Assembly (NCBI RefSeq): GCF_012275445.1
Contig: NZ_JAAZQK010000008.1
Coordinates: 1-64,000, forward strand
From: Rhizobacter sp. SG703
GTDB lineage: Bacteria > Pseudomonadota > Gammaproteobacteria > Burkholderiales > Burkholderiaceae_C
Direction: 5' to 3'
DNA length: 64,000 bases
This document shows, piece by piece, positions 56,726-64,000 of this stretch. The notes under the pieces are model-generated. The model worked only from the letters and a program-made list of their open reading frames with translations, did no database searches and was not told the DNA's origin. Each line of letters starts with the position of its first letter. Within the stretch, counting starts at the first letter, position 1. The position numbers and the translations under genes are program-made.

Positions 56726-57319
56726 ATGAGTACCCCCCAAATCGTCGCCTGGATCGTTCTCGCCGTGCTGGTCTTCTGGGCCGTCGGCGCCTACAACCGC
56801 CTGGTGCGGCTGCGCAACGTGATCGGCAATGCCTTTGCGCAGATCGACGTGCAGCTCAAGCGTCGCTACGACCTGATCCCGAACCTGGTCGAGGTCGCCC
56901 GCAAGTACGTCGCGCACGAGCGCGAGACGCTGGAGGCGGTGGCCGCCGCGCGCAACCAGGCCAAGGCGGCCGCCGACCTGGCGCGGTCGCGCCCCGGCGC
57001 CGCCGGGCCGGTGACCAGCCTCGCGATGGCCGAAGGCGTGCTCGGCTCGGCGATGGGCCGCCTGATGGCGCTGGTCGAGGCCTACCCCGAACTGAAGGCC
57101 GACCAGAGCCTGCGCGAGCTGTCCGAGGAACTGACCAGCACCGAGAACAAGGTCGCGTTCTCGCGCCAGCTGTTCAACGACGCGGCCTGCGACTACAACG
57201 TCGCCGCGCAGCAGTTCCCGACGCGGCTGCTGGCCGCGCTGTTCGGCTTCCGCGAGGCCGCGATGCTGCAGGCCACGACCAGCGACGCCGAACGCGCCGC
57301 GGTGCGCGTGCAGCTGTAG
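56726..57319 (+). CDS. lemA: LemA family protein
   Basis: A 197-residue membrane protein with one N-terminal helix (IVAWIVLAVLVFWAVGAYN) and a long helical bundle outside or inside. The LemA signature is complete: YNRLVRLRNVIGNAFAQIDV and QLKRRYDLIPNLVEVARKY, then ELTSTENKVAFSRQLFNDA and YN. LemA proteins are found with M48 peptidases, as here (13-bp gap), and probably act with them in envelope protein quality control. CACAAT 10 bp before the ATG could be a -10 element. A GC-rich stem-loop region precedes it. Confidence 0.94.
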   Translation: MSTPQIVAWIVLAVLVFWAVGAYNRLVRLRNVIGNAFAQIDVQLKRRYDLIPNLVEVARKYVAHERETLEAVAAARNQAKAAADLARSRPGAAGPVTSLAMAEGVLGSAMGRLMALVEAYPELKADQSLRELSEELTSTENKVAFSRQLFNDAACDYNVAAQQFPTRLLAALFGFREAAMLQATTSDAERAAVRVQL

Positions 57320-57332
57320 TCCGCACGCCGGC

Positions 57333-59264
57333 GTGCGCTTTCGCGACCAGCAGCACGAGACCCGCCGGGCCACGCTGCGCCTGCTGGCGCTGTTCGGGCT
57401 GCTGCTGGTCGCGCTGGTGCTGGCGGTCAACGCGGCGCTGTGCGCGCTCTGGTGGGGCGGCAGCGCGCTGCTGCTGCGCGATTCCGGCTTCCTCTACCTG
57501 CCGCCGCTCTTCTTCGAGACGAACACCGCCATCGTGCTGGTGTTCGTGCTCGGCGGCTGCGGCGTCGAGACGCTGCGGCTGCGCAGCGGCGGCGGTGCGC
57601 ATGTGGCCGAATGGGCCGGCGGGCGCGAGCTGACGGACCCGCGCGACGTCACCGAGCGCCGGCTGCTGAACATCGTCGACGAGATGGCGCTCGCCTCCGG
57701 CCTGCCGCGCCCGCGCATCTACCTGCTGGAGCGCGAGCAGGCGATCAATGCCTTCGCGACCGGCTGGTCGCCGCAGGAGGCGGTGGTCGCGGTGACGCGC
57801 GGCGCGCTGCAGCGGTTGACCCGCGACGAGCTGCAAGGGCTGGTCGCGCACGAGTTCGGCCACATCCACAACGGCGACCTGCGCCTGCACATGGTGCTGC
57901 TCGCGCTGGTGTGGGGGCTGTCGCTGGTGCACGGCTACGGCCACCGCCTGGTCGATGCCGGCGAGGACGGCCGCCGCAGCGTTCCCGGCGTGCTGGTCGG
58001 CCCGGTCTTCATCGCTGCCGGCGGCCTGGGCTGGATCGCCGGCCGGATGTTGCAGGCCGCCGTCTCGCGGCAGCGCGAGCTGCTGGCCGATGCCAGCGCG
58101 GTGCAGTTCACCCGCAGCCGCGACGGCCTGGGCGGCACGCTGCGCAAGATCTGGTACCAGGTCGACGCGCACGAGGCCGCGCTGCTGCGGCTGCCGTCGC
58201 GCCTGATGGCCGGCCAGCTGATGCAGGCGCCGCCCGGCTGGTTGTCGACGCACCCGCCGCTGGCCGAACGCGTGCGCCGCGTCTGCGGTCGCGTGCTGGC
58301 GCCGCTGGCCGCCCCGGTGCTGGCGGCCGGCGACGCCGACGAGCCGCGGCGGGCGTCCGCGCCGGTGCCGCCCGCCGCGCTGGCTCCCGCCGCTGCTTCC
58401 ATCGCCTATGCTGTTGCCATGGCCGAGACCCACGACCCCAGCGGCACGCTGCCGCAACCCCGTCCGACGTCGGATGACGATGAGCGCGAGGCGATCGATC
58501 GCCTCGCGCGTGTGCACGGCCCCGGCGAGATGCGGGCCGTGCTGCTGGCGCTGATCGCGACACCCGGCAGCCAGCGCGAGCGCCGTGCCTGGCGCGACGA
58601 GACCCGCGGCCTCAGCACCGCCGACGCGTTGCGCGACGAGGTCAAGAAGCTGGGCGCCGCGGCCCGCCTGCCGTGGCTGGAGGTGCTGCTCGGGCGCCTC
58701 GCGCGCGCGCCGCTGCACGACCGGCAGGACGTCGTCGAGGCCGCGCGCCGCGTGATGGCGGCCGACGGCCAGGTCCGCCCGATCGACCGGTTGCACTGGC
58801 TGGCGTTGCGGCACCGCCTGGGCGAAGCGCGCCCGCCGAGCCCGAGCGCCGGCACCAGCAACGACCTGGCCGACCTGTCGGAATCGGCCCTGATGCAGGT
58901 GGCGCGGCTGACCGCCTTCCTGTCGCGCCTGGTGCCCGATGGCGAACTCGAGACCGGCACGGCCTGGTACCAGTCGGTGATGAAGCGCTGGGTGCGCGGC
59001 GCCATCGTGCCGGCGCCCGAACTGCCGGATGCCGACGAGGTGGCGCAGGCGCTGGCGGCGGTGCAGGGCCTGCCGTGGATGCTGCGGCCGGTGCTGGTGC
59101 GCGCCTGGCTGGAGGCGGCGCTGGCCGCGAGCCCGCTGAACCGGCTGTCGGACGGCGCGGCCGATGCGCTGCGGCTGGCCGGGCTGCTGCTGGATTCGCC
59201 GATGCCGCCCGAGCTGGCGCGGCACTACATCGAGCTGCCGGCCGCGATCAGTTCAGGCACATGA
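57333..59264 (+). CDS. M48-family membrane metallopeptidase with long C-terminal domain
   Basis: A 643-residue peptidase. Two helices near the N-terminus (about 18-36 and 60-75), then the M48/HtpX catalytic domain with zinc motif HEFGH (173-177) and the third-ligand region SRQRELLADASAVQFTRS; two more hydrophobic segments lie between. The C-terminal 290 residues are not part of HtpX; they include a TerB-like helical stretch (DDEREAIDRLARVHGPGEMR onward) of unknown role. The start is GTG. It is paired with lemA and probably degrades misfolded membrane or periplasmic proteins. Its last 17 bp overlap the convergent BLUF gene. Confidence 0.92.
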   Translation: MRFRDQQHETRRATLRLLALFGLLLVALVLAVNAALCALWWGGSALLLRDSGFLYLPPLFFETNTAIVLVFVLGGCGVETLRLRSGGGAHVAEWAGGRELTDPRDVTERRLLNIVDEMALASGLPRPRIYLLEREQAINAFATGWSPQEAVVAVTRGALQRLTRDELQGLVAHEFGHIHNGDLRLHMVLLALVWGLSLVHGYGHRLVDAGEDGRRSVPGVLVGPVFIAAGGLGWIAGRMLQAAVSRQRELLADASAVQFTRSRDGLGGTLRKIWYQVDAHEAALLRLPSRLMAGQLMQAPPGWLSTHPPLAERVRRVCGRVLAPLAAPVLAAGDADEPRRASAPVPPAALAPAAASIAYAVAMAETHDPSGTLPQPRPTSDDDEREAIDRLARVHGPGEMRAVLLALIATPGSQRERRAWRDETRGLSTADALRDEVKKLGAAARLPWLEVLLGRLARAPLHDRQDVVEAARRVMAADGQVRPIDRLHWLALRHRLGEARPPSPSAGTSNDLADLSESALMQVARLTAFLSRLVPDGELETGTAWYQSVMKRWVRGAIVPAPELPDADEVAQALAAVQGLPWMLRPVLVRAWLEAALAASPLNRLSDGAADALRLAGLLLDSPMPPELARHYIELPAAISSGT

Positions 59265-59673
59265 CCGACGCGGTGGCGACGAGTTCGTCGAACAGCGCCA
59301 TCGAGACCTCGCCCGATACCGCATACGGATCGAGTTCGGCCTTCTCGGAGTACTTCAGCAGCAGCGCCGGGTTCAGCATGTTCATCTGCACCTGGCCCAT
59401 CGCCCAGCCCGCGAAGCGGCGCTCGCCGATCTCTTCGTAGCGCAGCAGCGCCACGTCGTGGTGGCGCGCATCGTTGGCGATGCGGTTGTACAGCAGGCTG
59501 ACCGGCAGCCGGCCGCCTTCGAGCACCTGCAGGAAGATGCCGCCCGAGAAGCACAGCACGCCGGTCACGCCGACCTGCGGGTTGTGGGCGCGCGATTTCT
59601 TCATGATGGCCGCGAGCGTCTCGTTGTCCATCGACGCGGCGGCACGGCTGGCGTACATCAGGCGCACGAGCAT
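59248..59673 (-). CDS. BLUF-domain blue-light sensor
   Basis: A 141-residue, one-domain BLUF protein that binds FAD and senses blue light. The photoactive triad is present: Tyr7 (LMYAS), Asn31 (HNPQVGVTGVL) and Gln49 (FLQVLEG), with Trp90 (FAGWAMG) in the place of the semi-conserved Trp/Met. The C-terminal 35 or so residues form a helical cap that contacts a partner in similar short BLUF proteins. There is no output domain, so it must act through another protein. It follows folE by 11 bp on the same strand, and so shares its transcript. Confidence 0.93.
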   Translation of the reverse strand: MLVRLMYASRAAASMDNETLAAIMKKSRAHNPQVGVTGVLCFSGGIFLQVLEGGRLPVSLLYNRIANDARHHDVALLRYEEIGERRFAGWAMGQVQMNMLNPALLLKYSEKAELDPYAVSGEVSMALFDELVATASVMCLN

Positions 59674-59684
59674 GGTGAATCCTT

Positions 59685-60413
59685 TCAGGTCTTCTTGCTC
59701 AGCAGGGACAGGAATTCGCGGCGCAGGCTCGCATCCTTCAGGAACGCGCCGCGCATCACGCTGTTGGTCATCATCGACTGGTCGTCCTTGACGCCGCGCC
59801 AGTGCATGCAGAAGTGGTCGGCTTCCATCACCAGCGCGAGGCCGTCGGGCTTGACCCGGCTCTGCAATTCGTTGGCCAGCATCGTGACCGCCTCTTCCTG
59901 GATCTGCGGGCGGCTCATGATCCAGTCGCAGATGCGGGCGTACTTCGACAGCCCGATCAGGTTCGAATGCTCGTTCGGCAGGATGCCGATCCAGACCCGC
60001 CCCATGATCGGGCACAGGTGGTGCGAGCAGGCGCTGCGCACCGTGATCGGGCCGACGATCATCAGCTCGTTGAGCCGCTCGGCGTTCGGGAATTCGGTGA
60101 CCGCGGGCATCGGCACGTAGCGGCCGCGGAACACCTCGGTCAGGAACATCTTCGCGACGCGCTGCGCGGTCTCGTGGGTGTTGTGGTCGCTGTCGGTGTC
60201 GATCACCAGCGCCTGCAGCACCTGCTGCATCTTCGCCGCGACCTCGTCGCGCAGCTCGTCGATCTCGCCGTCGCGGATGTGGGCCGCGATGTTGTCGTTG
60301 GCGTGGTAGCGGCAGTCGGCGCCGACCAGCCGGTAGCGGATGCGCTCGGACGCGGGCAGCGCGGCGAGTTCTGCGTCGCTGCGGGCGTCGCTGCGGGGGG
60401 GCGCTTTCGGCAT
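59685..60413 (-). CDS. folE: GTP cyclohydrolase I
   Basis: A 242-residue enzyme that makes 7,8-dihydroneopterin triphosphate from GTP, the first step to folate and pterins. Zinc ligands Cys129, His132 and Cys202 (SACSHHLCP; HFCMHWRG) and catalytic His131 are present, with VPMPAVTEFPN and EADHFCMHWRGVKD typical of type I. The extra N-terminal 30 residues are not needed. It starts with ATG at 60413 and is divergent from rsmB. A BLUF sensor gene lies 11 bp downstream. Confidence 0.96.
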   Translation of the reverse strand: MPKAPPRSDARSDAELAALPASERIRYRLVGADCRYHANDNIAAHIRDGEIDELRDEVAAKMQQVLQALVIDTDSDHNTHETAQRVAKMFLTEVFRGRYVPMPAVTEFPNAERLNELMIVGPITVRSACSHHLCPIMGRVWIGILPNEHSNLIGLSKYARICDWIMSRPQIQEEAVTMLANELQSRVKPDGLALVMEADHFCMHWRGVKDDQSMMTNSVMRGAFLKDASLRREFLSLLSKKT

Positions 60414-60559
60414 GTCGGCCTTTCTGGGGTGCTGCGCGAGGTCGGGGCGGATCGGGTGCCGCCGGGTGGCGATTGTGCCGCGACGCCCGCCGTCTCGTTG
60501 GCGATCCGCCGCGGGCCCGCCCGGGTCTCCCCGAGACTGTCCCCCGTAGACTCTCGCCC

Positions 60560-61888
60560 GTGACCTCCCTGCCGCTGTCCCAGCTCCTCATCCATGTCGC
60601 CACCGCCGTGCAGGCCGTGCGCGACGGCCGCTCCCTCAACGACGCGCTCGCGCGCTGCCCCGCCGAGGCCCGGCCCGGCACGCAGGCGTTGGCGTTCGAG
60701 GTCATGCGCAAGCTCGGAGCAGCCGAGGTGCTGCGCCGCCGGCTGGTGCCGAAGCCGCCGCCGCCGTTCGTCGACGCGCTGCTGCTGAGCGTGCTGGCGC
60801 TGATGTGGCCCGGCGAGGACGCCGCGCCGGCCGACGACGGCGCCCGCTACGCGCCGCACACGCTGGTGAACCAGGCGGTCGACGCCGCCAAGCAGCGTGC
60901 GCGGGCCAGTGCGTCGTTCGTCAACGCGGTGCTGCGCCGCTACCTGCGCGAGCAGCCGGCCCAGGTGGCCGCGGCGCTCGCCGACCCGCTGGCCCGCCAC
61001 AACCACCCGCGCTGGTGGATCGAGCGGCTGCAGGCCGACTGGCCGGCGCACTGGGAGGCGCTGCTGGCCGCCAACAACAGCCGCCCGCCGATGACGCTGC
61101 GCGTCAACGCGCGTCGCGGCACGCCCGAGGCCTATGTTCGCCGGCTCGCCGACGCCGGGCTCGAAGGCCGCGTCGCCGGCCCGCATGCGGTCGTGCTGGC
61201 GCAGCCGACCGCGGTGCAGCGGCTGCCCGGCTTCGCGGCCGGCGATGTCTCGGTGCAGGACGCCGCGGCCCAGCTCGCCGCGCCGCTGCTGGTCGGCGAC
61301 GGGCTGCCGGCCGGCGCCCGGGTGCTGGACGCCTGCGCGGCCCCCGGCGGCAAGACCGCCCACCTGCTGGAGCTGGCCGAGCTCGACGTGACGGCGCTCG
61401 ACAGCGACCCGAACCGGCTGGCGCGGGTGCGCGACACGCTGGACCGGGTCGGCCAGCGCGCCACGCTGGTGGCCGCCGATGCGCGCGACACCGCGGCCTG
61501 GTCGCAGGGCCGGCCGTTCGACGCGATCCTGCTCGACGCCCCCTGCAGTGCCTCGGGCATCGTGCGCCGCCACCCGGACGTGCGCTGGCTGCGCCGCCCG
61601 ACCGACATCCCCACGCTGGCCGCGCTGCAGGGCGAGCTGCTGGATGCGCTGTGGCCGCTGCTGGTGCCCGGCGGCCGCCTGGTGTACTGCACCTGCTCGG
61701 TGTTCCAGGCCGAGGGCCGCCAGGTGATCGACGCTTTTTTGCAACGCGAACCCCGTGCCACCGTGGCTTCCGACCGGCCTTCGCCCGGCCACCTGCTGCC
61801 GCTCGCTGACAATCCAGCCGAAGGCCACGCGCTCCAACCGGGTGCATCGCCCGACGGCTTCTTCTACGCACTGCTGACCAAATCCTAG
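60560..61888 (+). CDS. rsmB: 16S rRNA (cytosine-967-C5)-methyltransferase RsmB
   Basis: A 442-residue enzyme that methylates C967 of 16S rRNA. The NusB-like N-terminal domain (about 1-140) binds RNA; the methyltransferase domain has the S-adenosylmethionine loop DACAAPGGKT (about 256-265) and the two catalytic Cys: DAPCSASGI near 326 and VYCTCSVF near 377. The start is GTG. It begins the betaproteobacterial cluster rsmB - DUF4390 gene - ntrY kinase. Confidence 0.95.
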   Translation: MTSLPLSQLLIHVATAVQAVRDGRSLNDALARCPAEARPGTQALAFEVMRKLGAAEVLRRRLVPKPPPPFVDALLLSVLALMWPGEDAAPADDGARYAPHTLVNQAVDAAKQRARASASFVNAVLRRYLREQPAQVAAALADPLARHNHPRWWIERLQADWPAHWEALLAANNSRPPMTLRVNARRGTPEAYVRRLADAGLEGRVAGPHAVVLAQPTAVQRLPGFAAGDVSVQDAAAQLAAPLLVGDGLPAGARVLDACAAPGGKTAHLLELAELDVTALDSDPNRLARVRDTLDRVGQRATLVAADARDTAAWSQGRPFDAILLDAPCSASGIVRRHPDVRWLRRPTDIPTLAALQGELLDALWPLLVPGGRLVYCTCSVFQAEGRQVIDAFLQREPRATVASDRPSPGHLLPLADNPAEGHALQPGASPDGFFYALLTKS

Positions 61889-61897
61889 AACGCACCC

Positions 61898-62497
61898 GTG
61901 CTGCGCTCTCACCGGCTCTCTCCCAGGCAAGGCTGTGGTGCCCCCCGCGCGCGCGGCTGGGGGCGGCTGGTGCTGTGGCTGGCGATGGCGCTGCTGGTGA
62001 CGTTGCACGCGCCGCTGCGGGCCGAGCCGATCGAGCTGGAGAGCTTCGACCTGGTGCGTGGCGACGATGGCCTGATGCTCGGCTTCTCGGCCCAGTTCGA
62101 GCTGCCCCGGCCGGTCGAAGACGCGCTGCTGAAGGGCGTGCCGGTGTACTTCGTCGCCGAGGCCGAGGTCTACCGCGACCGCTGGTACTGGCGCGACAAG
62201 CTGGTCTCGTCGGCGACCCGCACCTGGCGCCTGGCCTACCAGCCGCTGACGCGCAAATACCGCGTGACCTTCGGCGGGCTGCACCAGAGCTACGACAATC
62301 TGTTCGATGCGCTGGCCTCGTTGCGCCGCGTCGTGAGCTGGCGGCTGGCCGATGCCACCCAGATCGAGGACGATGGTCACCACTACATCGAGTTCAGCTA
62401 CCGGCTGGACACCAGCCAGCTGCCGCGCCCGATGCAGATCGGCATCGGCGGCCAGGCCGACTGGACCTTGCGCGTCGAACGCTTCAAGCGGTTCTGA
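61898..62497 (+). CDS. DUF4390 secreted protein
   Basis: A 199-residue protein with a signal peptide (LVLWLAMALLVTLHAPLRAE) and the DUF4390 domain after it (FDLVRGDDGLMLGFSAQFEL, VYFVAEAEVYRDRWYWRDK, YRVTFGG). The function is unknown; the gene is always seen between rsmB and an ntrY-type kinase gene in betaproteobacteria, so it is thought to serve that kinase. The start is GTG; the first 24 codons run through a GC-rich palindromic stretch (about 61940-61975), so a start nearer the signal peptide is possible. Confidence 0.85.
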   Translation: MLRSHRLSPRQGCGAPRARGWGRLVLWLAMALLVTLHAPLRAEPIELESFDLVRGDDGLMLGFSAQFELPRPVEDALLKGVPVYFVAEAEVYRDRWYWRDKLVSSATRTWRLAYQPLTRKYRVTFGGLHQSYDNLFDALASLRRVVSWRLADATQIEDDGHHYIEFSYRLDTSQLPRPMQIGIGGQADWTLRVERFKRF

Positions 62498-62550
62498 TGC
62501 GTCCTGCGCTCCAAGGGTGATCGCTACGTTGTCGTGGGTTCGTCACTGAC

Positions 62551-64000
62551 ATGACCAAGGCTTCCCGCTGGGCATGGATCGTCTCGCTGGTCGCCGTCAC
62601 CGGCGCGGGGCTGGTGCTGGTGTTCCTGCTGTCGATCGCCACCAACAGCCGCGGGCTGTACGAGAAGCACTACGTCTGGCTGTTCTGGGTCAACCTGCTC
62701 GTCGCCGCGCTGCTGCTGCTGGTGATCGGCATCGCCTCGGTGCGGCTGCTGCTGCGGGTGCGGCGCGGCAAGTTCGGCAGCCGGCTGCTGCTGCGGCTGG
62801 CCGCCATCTTCGCGATGGTGGGCGTGGTGCCCGGCTTGCTGATCTACACGGTGTCTTACCAGTTCGTCTCGCGCAGCATCGAGACCTGGTTCGACGTGAA
62901 GGTCGAGGGCGCGCTCGATGCCGGCCTGAACCTCGGCCGCGGCACGCTCGATGCGCAGGTCAACGACCTCGCGAGCAAGACCCGGCTCGCCGCCGAGCGG
63001 CTGGCCGACAGCACGCCGACCGTGCAGCCGCTGCAGCTGGAGCGGCTGCGCGAGCAGTTGTCGGCGCAGGAGGTGACCGTGCTCGGCCCGAGCGGCCAGG
63101 TGCTGCTGACGGTCGGGCCGAGCGCCGCCGGCAACCTGTCGCCCGACCGGCCGACGCAGGCCCAGCTGCGCCAGGCGCGCAGCACCCGCGTGCTCAGCCA
63201 GCTGGAAGGGCTGGACGAAGACACCGCGGCGAATTCGGGCACCGCGCGCATCAAGGCGCTGGCCTTCATGCCGAGCACCAACCTCTCGCTCGACGGCCAG
63301 GACCGCTTCCTGCTCGTCACCCAGCTGCTGCCGAGTTCGGTGGTGACGAACGCGCTGGCGGTGCAGGCGGCCTACCGCGAGTACCAGCAGCGCTCGCTGG
63401 CGCGCGACGGGCTGCGGCGCATGTACATCGGCACGCTGACGCTGACGCTGATCCTCGCGGTGTTCGGCGCGCTGCTGCTCGCGGTGACGCTGGGCAACCA
63501 GCTCGCGCGGCCGCTGCTGGTGCTGGCCGAAGGCGTGCGCCAGGTGGCGCGCGGCGACCTGACGCGCAAGCAGGTGGTGGCGTCGCGCGACGAGCTGAGC
63601 GGCCTGACGCGCTCGTTCGCCGACATGACCGAGCAGCTGTCCGATGCGCGCTCGCTGGTGCAGCGCAGCCTCGCGCAGCTGGAGGCGGCGCGCACCAACC
63701 TGCAGACCATCCTCGACAACCTGACCGCCGGCGTGATCGTGTTCGACCGCGACGGCCGCATCGACACCGTCAACCCAGGCGCGACGCGCATCCTGCGGCT
63801 GCCGTTGTCGGCCTACCGCGGGCGCACGCTGGCCGAGGTGCCGGGGCTCGAATCCTTCGGCCAGGCGGTGCTGCAGCGCTTCGACCTGCACCGCAGCAGC
63901 CCGGAGGCCGGCGAGCGCGACCACTGGCAGGACGCGTTCGACCTCCAGACGGCGCCCGACCGCGACAAGGTGACGCTGCTGGTGCGCGGCGCGGCGATGC
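62551..64000 (+). CDS. NtrY-like sensor histidine kinase, 5' part
   Basis: The first 483 residues of a membrane sensor kinase; the window ends before the kinase domains. Two N-terminal helices (about 8-30 and 44-66) and a third (about 82-105) precede a periplasmic sensor region with no clear known domain; a further helix (MYIGTLTLTLILAVFGALLL, about 292-315) leads to a HAMP domain (NQLARPLLVLAEGVRQVARG) and a PAS domain (LDNLTAGVIVFDRDGRIDTV). Topology and order match NtrY kinases of nitrogen and redox control in betaproteobacteria, whose partner NtrX gene is expected just outside the window. Confidence 0.9.
   Translation, partial: MTKASRWAWIVSLVAVTGAGLVLVFLLSIATNSRGLYEKHYVWLFWVNLLVAALLLLVIGIASVRLLLRVRRGKFGSRLLLRLAAIFAMVGVVPGLLIYTVSYQFVSRSIETWFDVKVEGALDAGLNLGRGTLDAQVNDLASKTRLAAERLADSTPTVQPLQLERLREQLSAQEVTVLGPSGQVLLTVGPSAAGNLSPDRPTQAQLRQARSTRVLSQLEGLDEDTAANSGTARIKALAFMPSTNLSLDGQDRFLLVTQLLPSSVVTNALAVQAAYREYQQRSLARDGLRRMYIGTLTLTLILAVFGALLLAVTLGNQLARPLLVLAEGVRQVARGDLTRKQVVASRDELSGLTRSFADMTEQLSDARSLVQRSLAQLEAARTNLQTILDNLTAGVIVFDRDGRIDTVNPGATRILRLPLSAYRGRTLAEVPGLESFGQAVLQRFDLHRSSPEAGERDHWQDAFDLQTAPDRDKVTLLVRGAAM

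Overview
The window is very GC-rich, densely packed chromosomal DNA from a bacterium. The gene content and orders point to a betaproteobacterium of the order Burkholderiales, in or near the Rubrivivax/Leptothrix/Methylibium group. The main reasons are the order rsmB - DUF4390 gene - ntrY-type kinase, the lemA - M48 peptidase pair, the TRAP and dipeptide ABC transporters, and a dispersed palindromic repeat with the core CTTCGACAAGCTCAG. The genus is an inference; there is no rRNA gene here to settle it.

Layout. (1) 1-2620: the 3' part of an Rhs/YD-repeat polymorphic toxin with a C-terminal domain resembling the TreTu family (ADP-ribosyltransferase-type), followed by its probable TriTu-like immunity gene; base composition falls clearly in this cassette, and about 450 bp of apparently decayed DNA follow. 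(2) 3069-7341: a TPR-like protein, the manganese/iron transporter MntH with a strong palindrome upstream, a glyoxalase-fold protein, a WYL regulator and a glutathione S-transferase. (3) 7342-16857: a catabolic region. On the minus strand lie a fumarylacetoacetase-family hydrolase, one ABC ATPase, a peptide-type binding protein and an amidase. Divergent from them, across a palindromic operator, lie a FucU-type mutarotase, a dihydrodipicolinate-synthase-family aldolase/dehydratase and a three-gene TRAP transporter. Together these suggest uptake and breakdown of a sugar acid. (4) 16862-25128: a PAS-PAS-GGDEF protein, aminopeptidase P and a PH-like membrane protein; then an aldo/keto reductase, type II NADH dehydrogenase and a TPR-glycosyltransferase.

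(5) 25125-31068: a SpeD-type decarboxylase overlapping a sugar nucleotidyltransferase gene; then transketolase and GAPDH, each followed by an unrecognised secreted protein. (6) 31218-36812: two tandem secreted subtilases that both end in a GlyGly-CTERM-like sorting tail, then a flavoprotein/TetR divergent pair with two clear operators. (7) 36858-41912: SPOR-domain protein, BirA, a SET-domain protein and topoisomerase III. (8) 42164-50091: a phosphonate-type binding protein, a small lipoprotein, an AEC permease and a complete dipeptide ABC operon (dppABCDF). (9) 50147-53613: proA-queC, an ArsR-type regulator and a TSUP permease. (10) 53767-64000: a 5'-nucleotidase/CpdB-type lipoprotein, a Sel1-like protein, lemA and an M48 peptidase, a BLUF photoreceptor next to folE, and rsmB - DUF4390 - ntrY-like kinase, the last running off the window.

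Themes. Genes are often translationally coupled by ATGA, GTGA or TGATG overlaps, and several convergent pairs abut or overlap at their stop codons. The palindromic repeat has become protein-coding in two different ABC ATPase genes. No CRISPR array, tRNA, rRNA or complete insertion sequence was seen.
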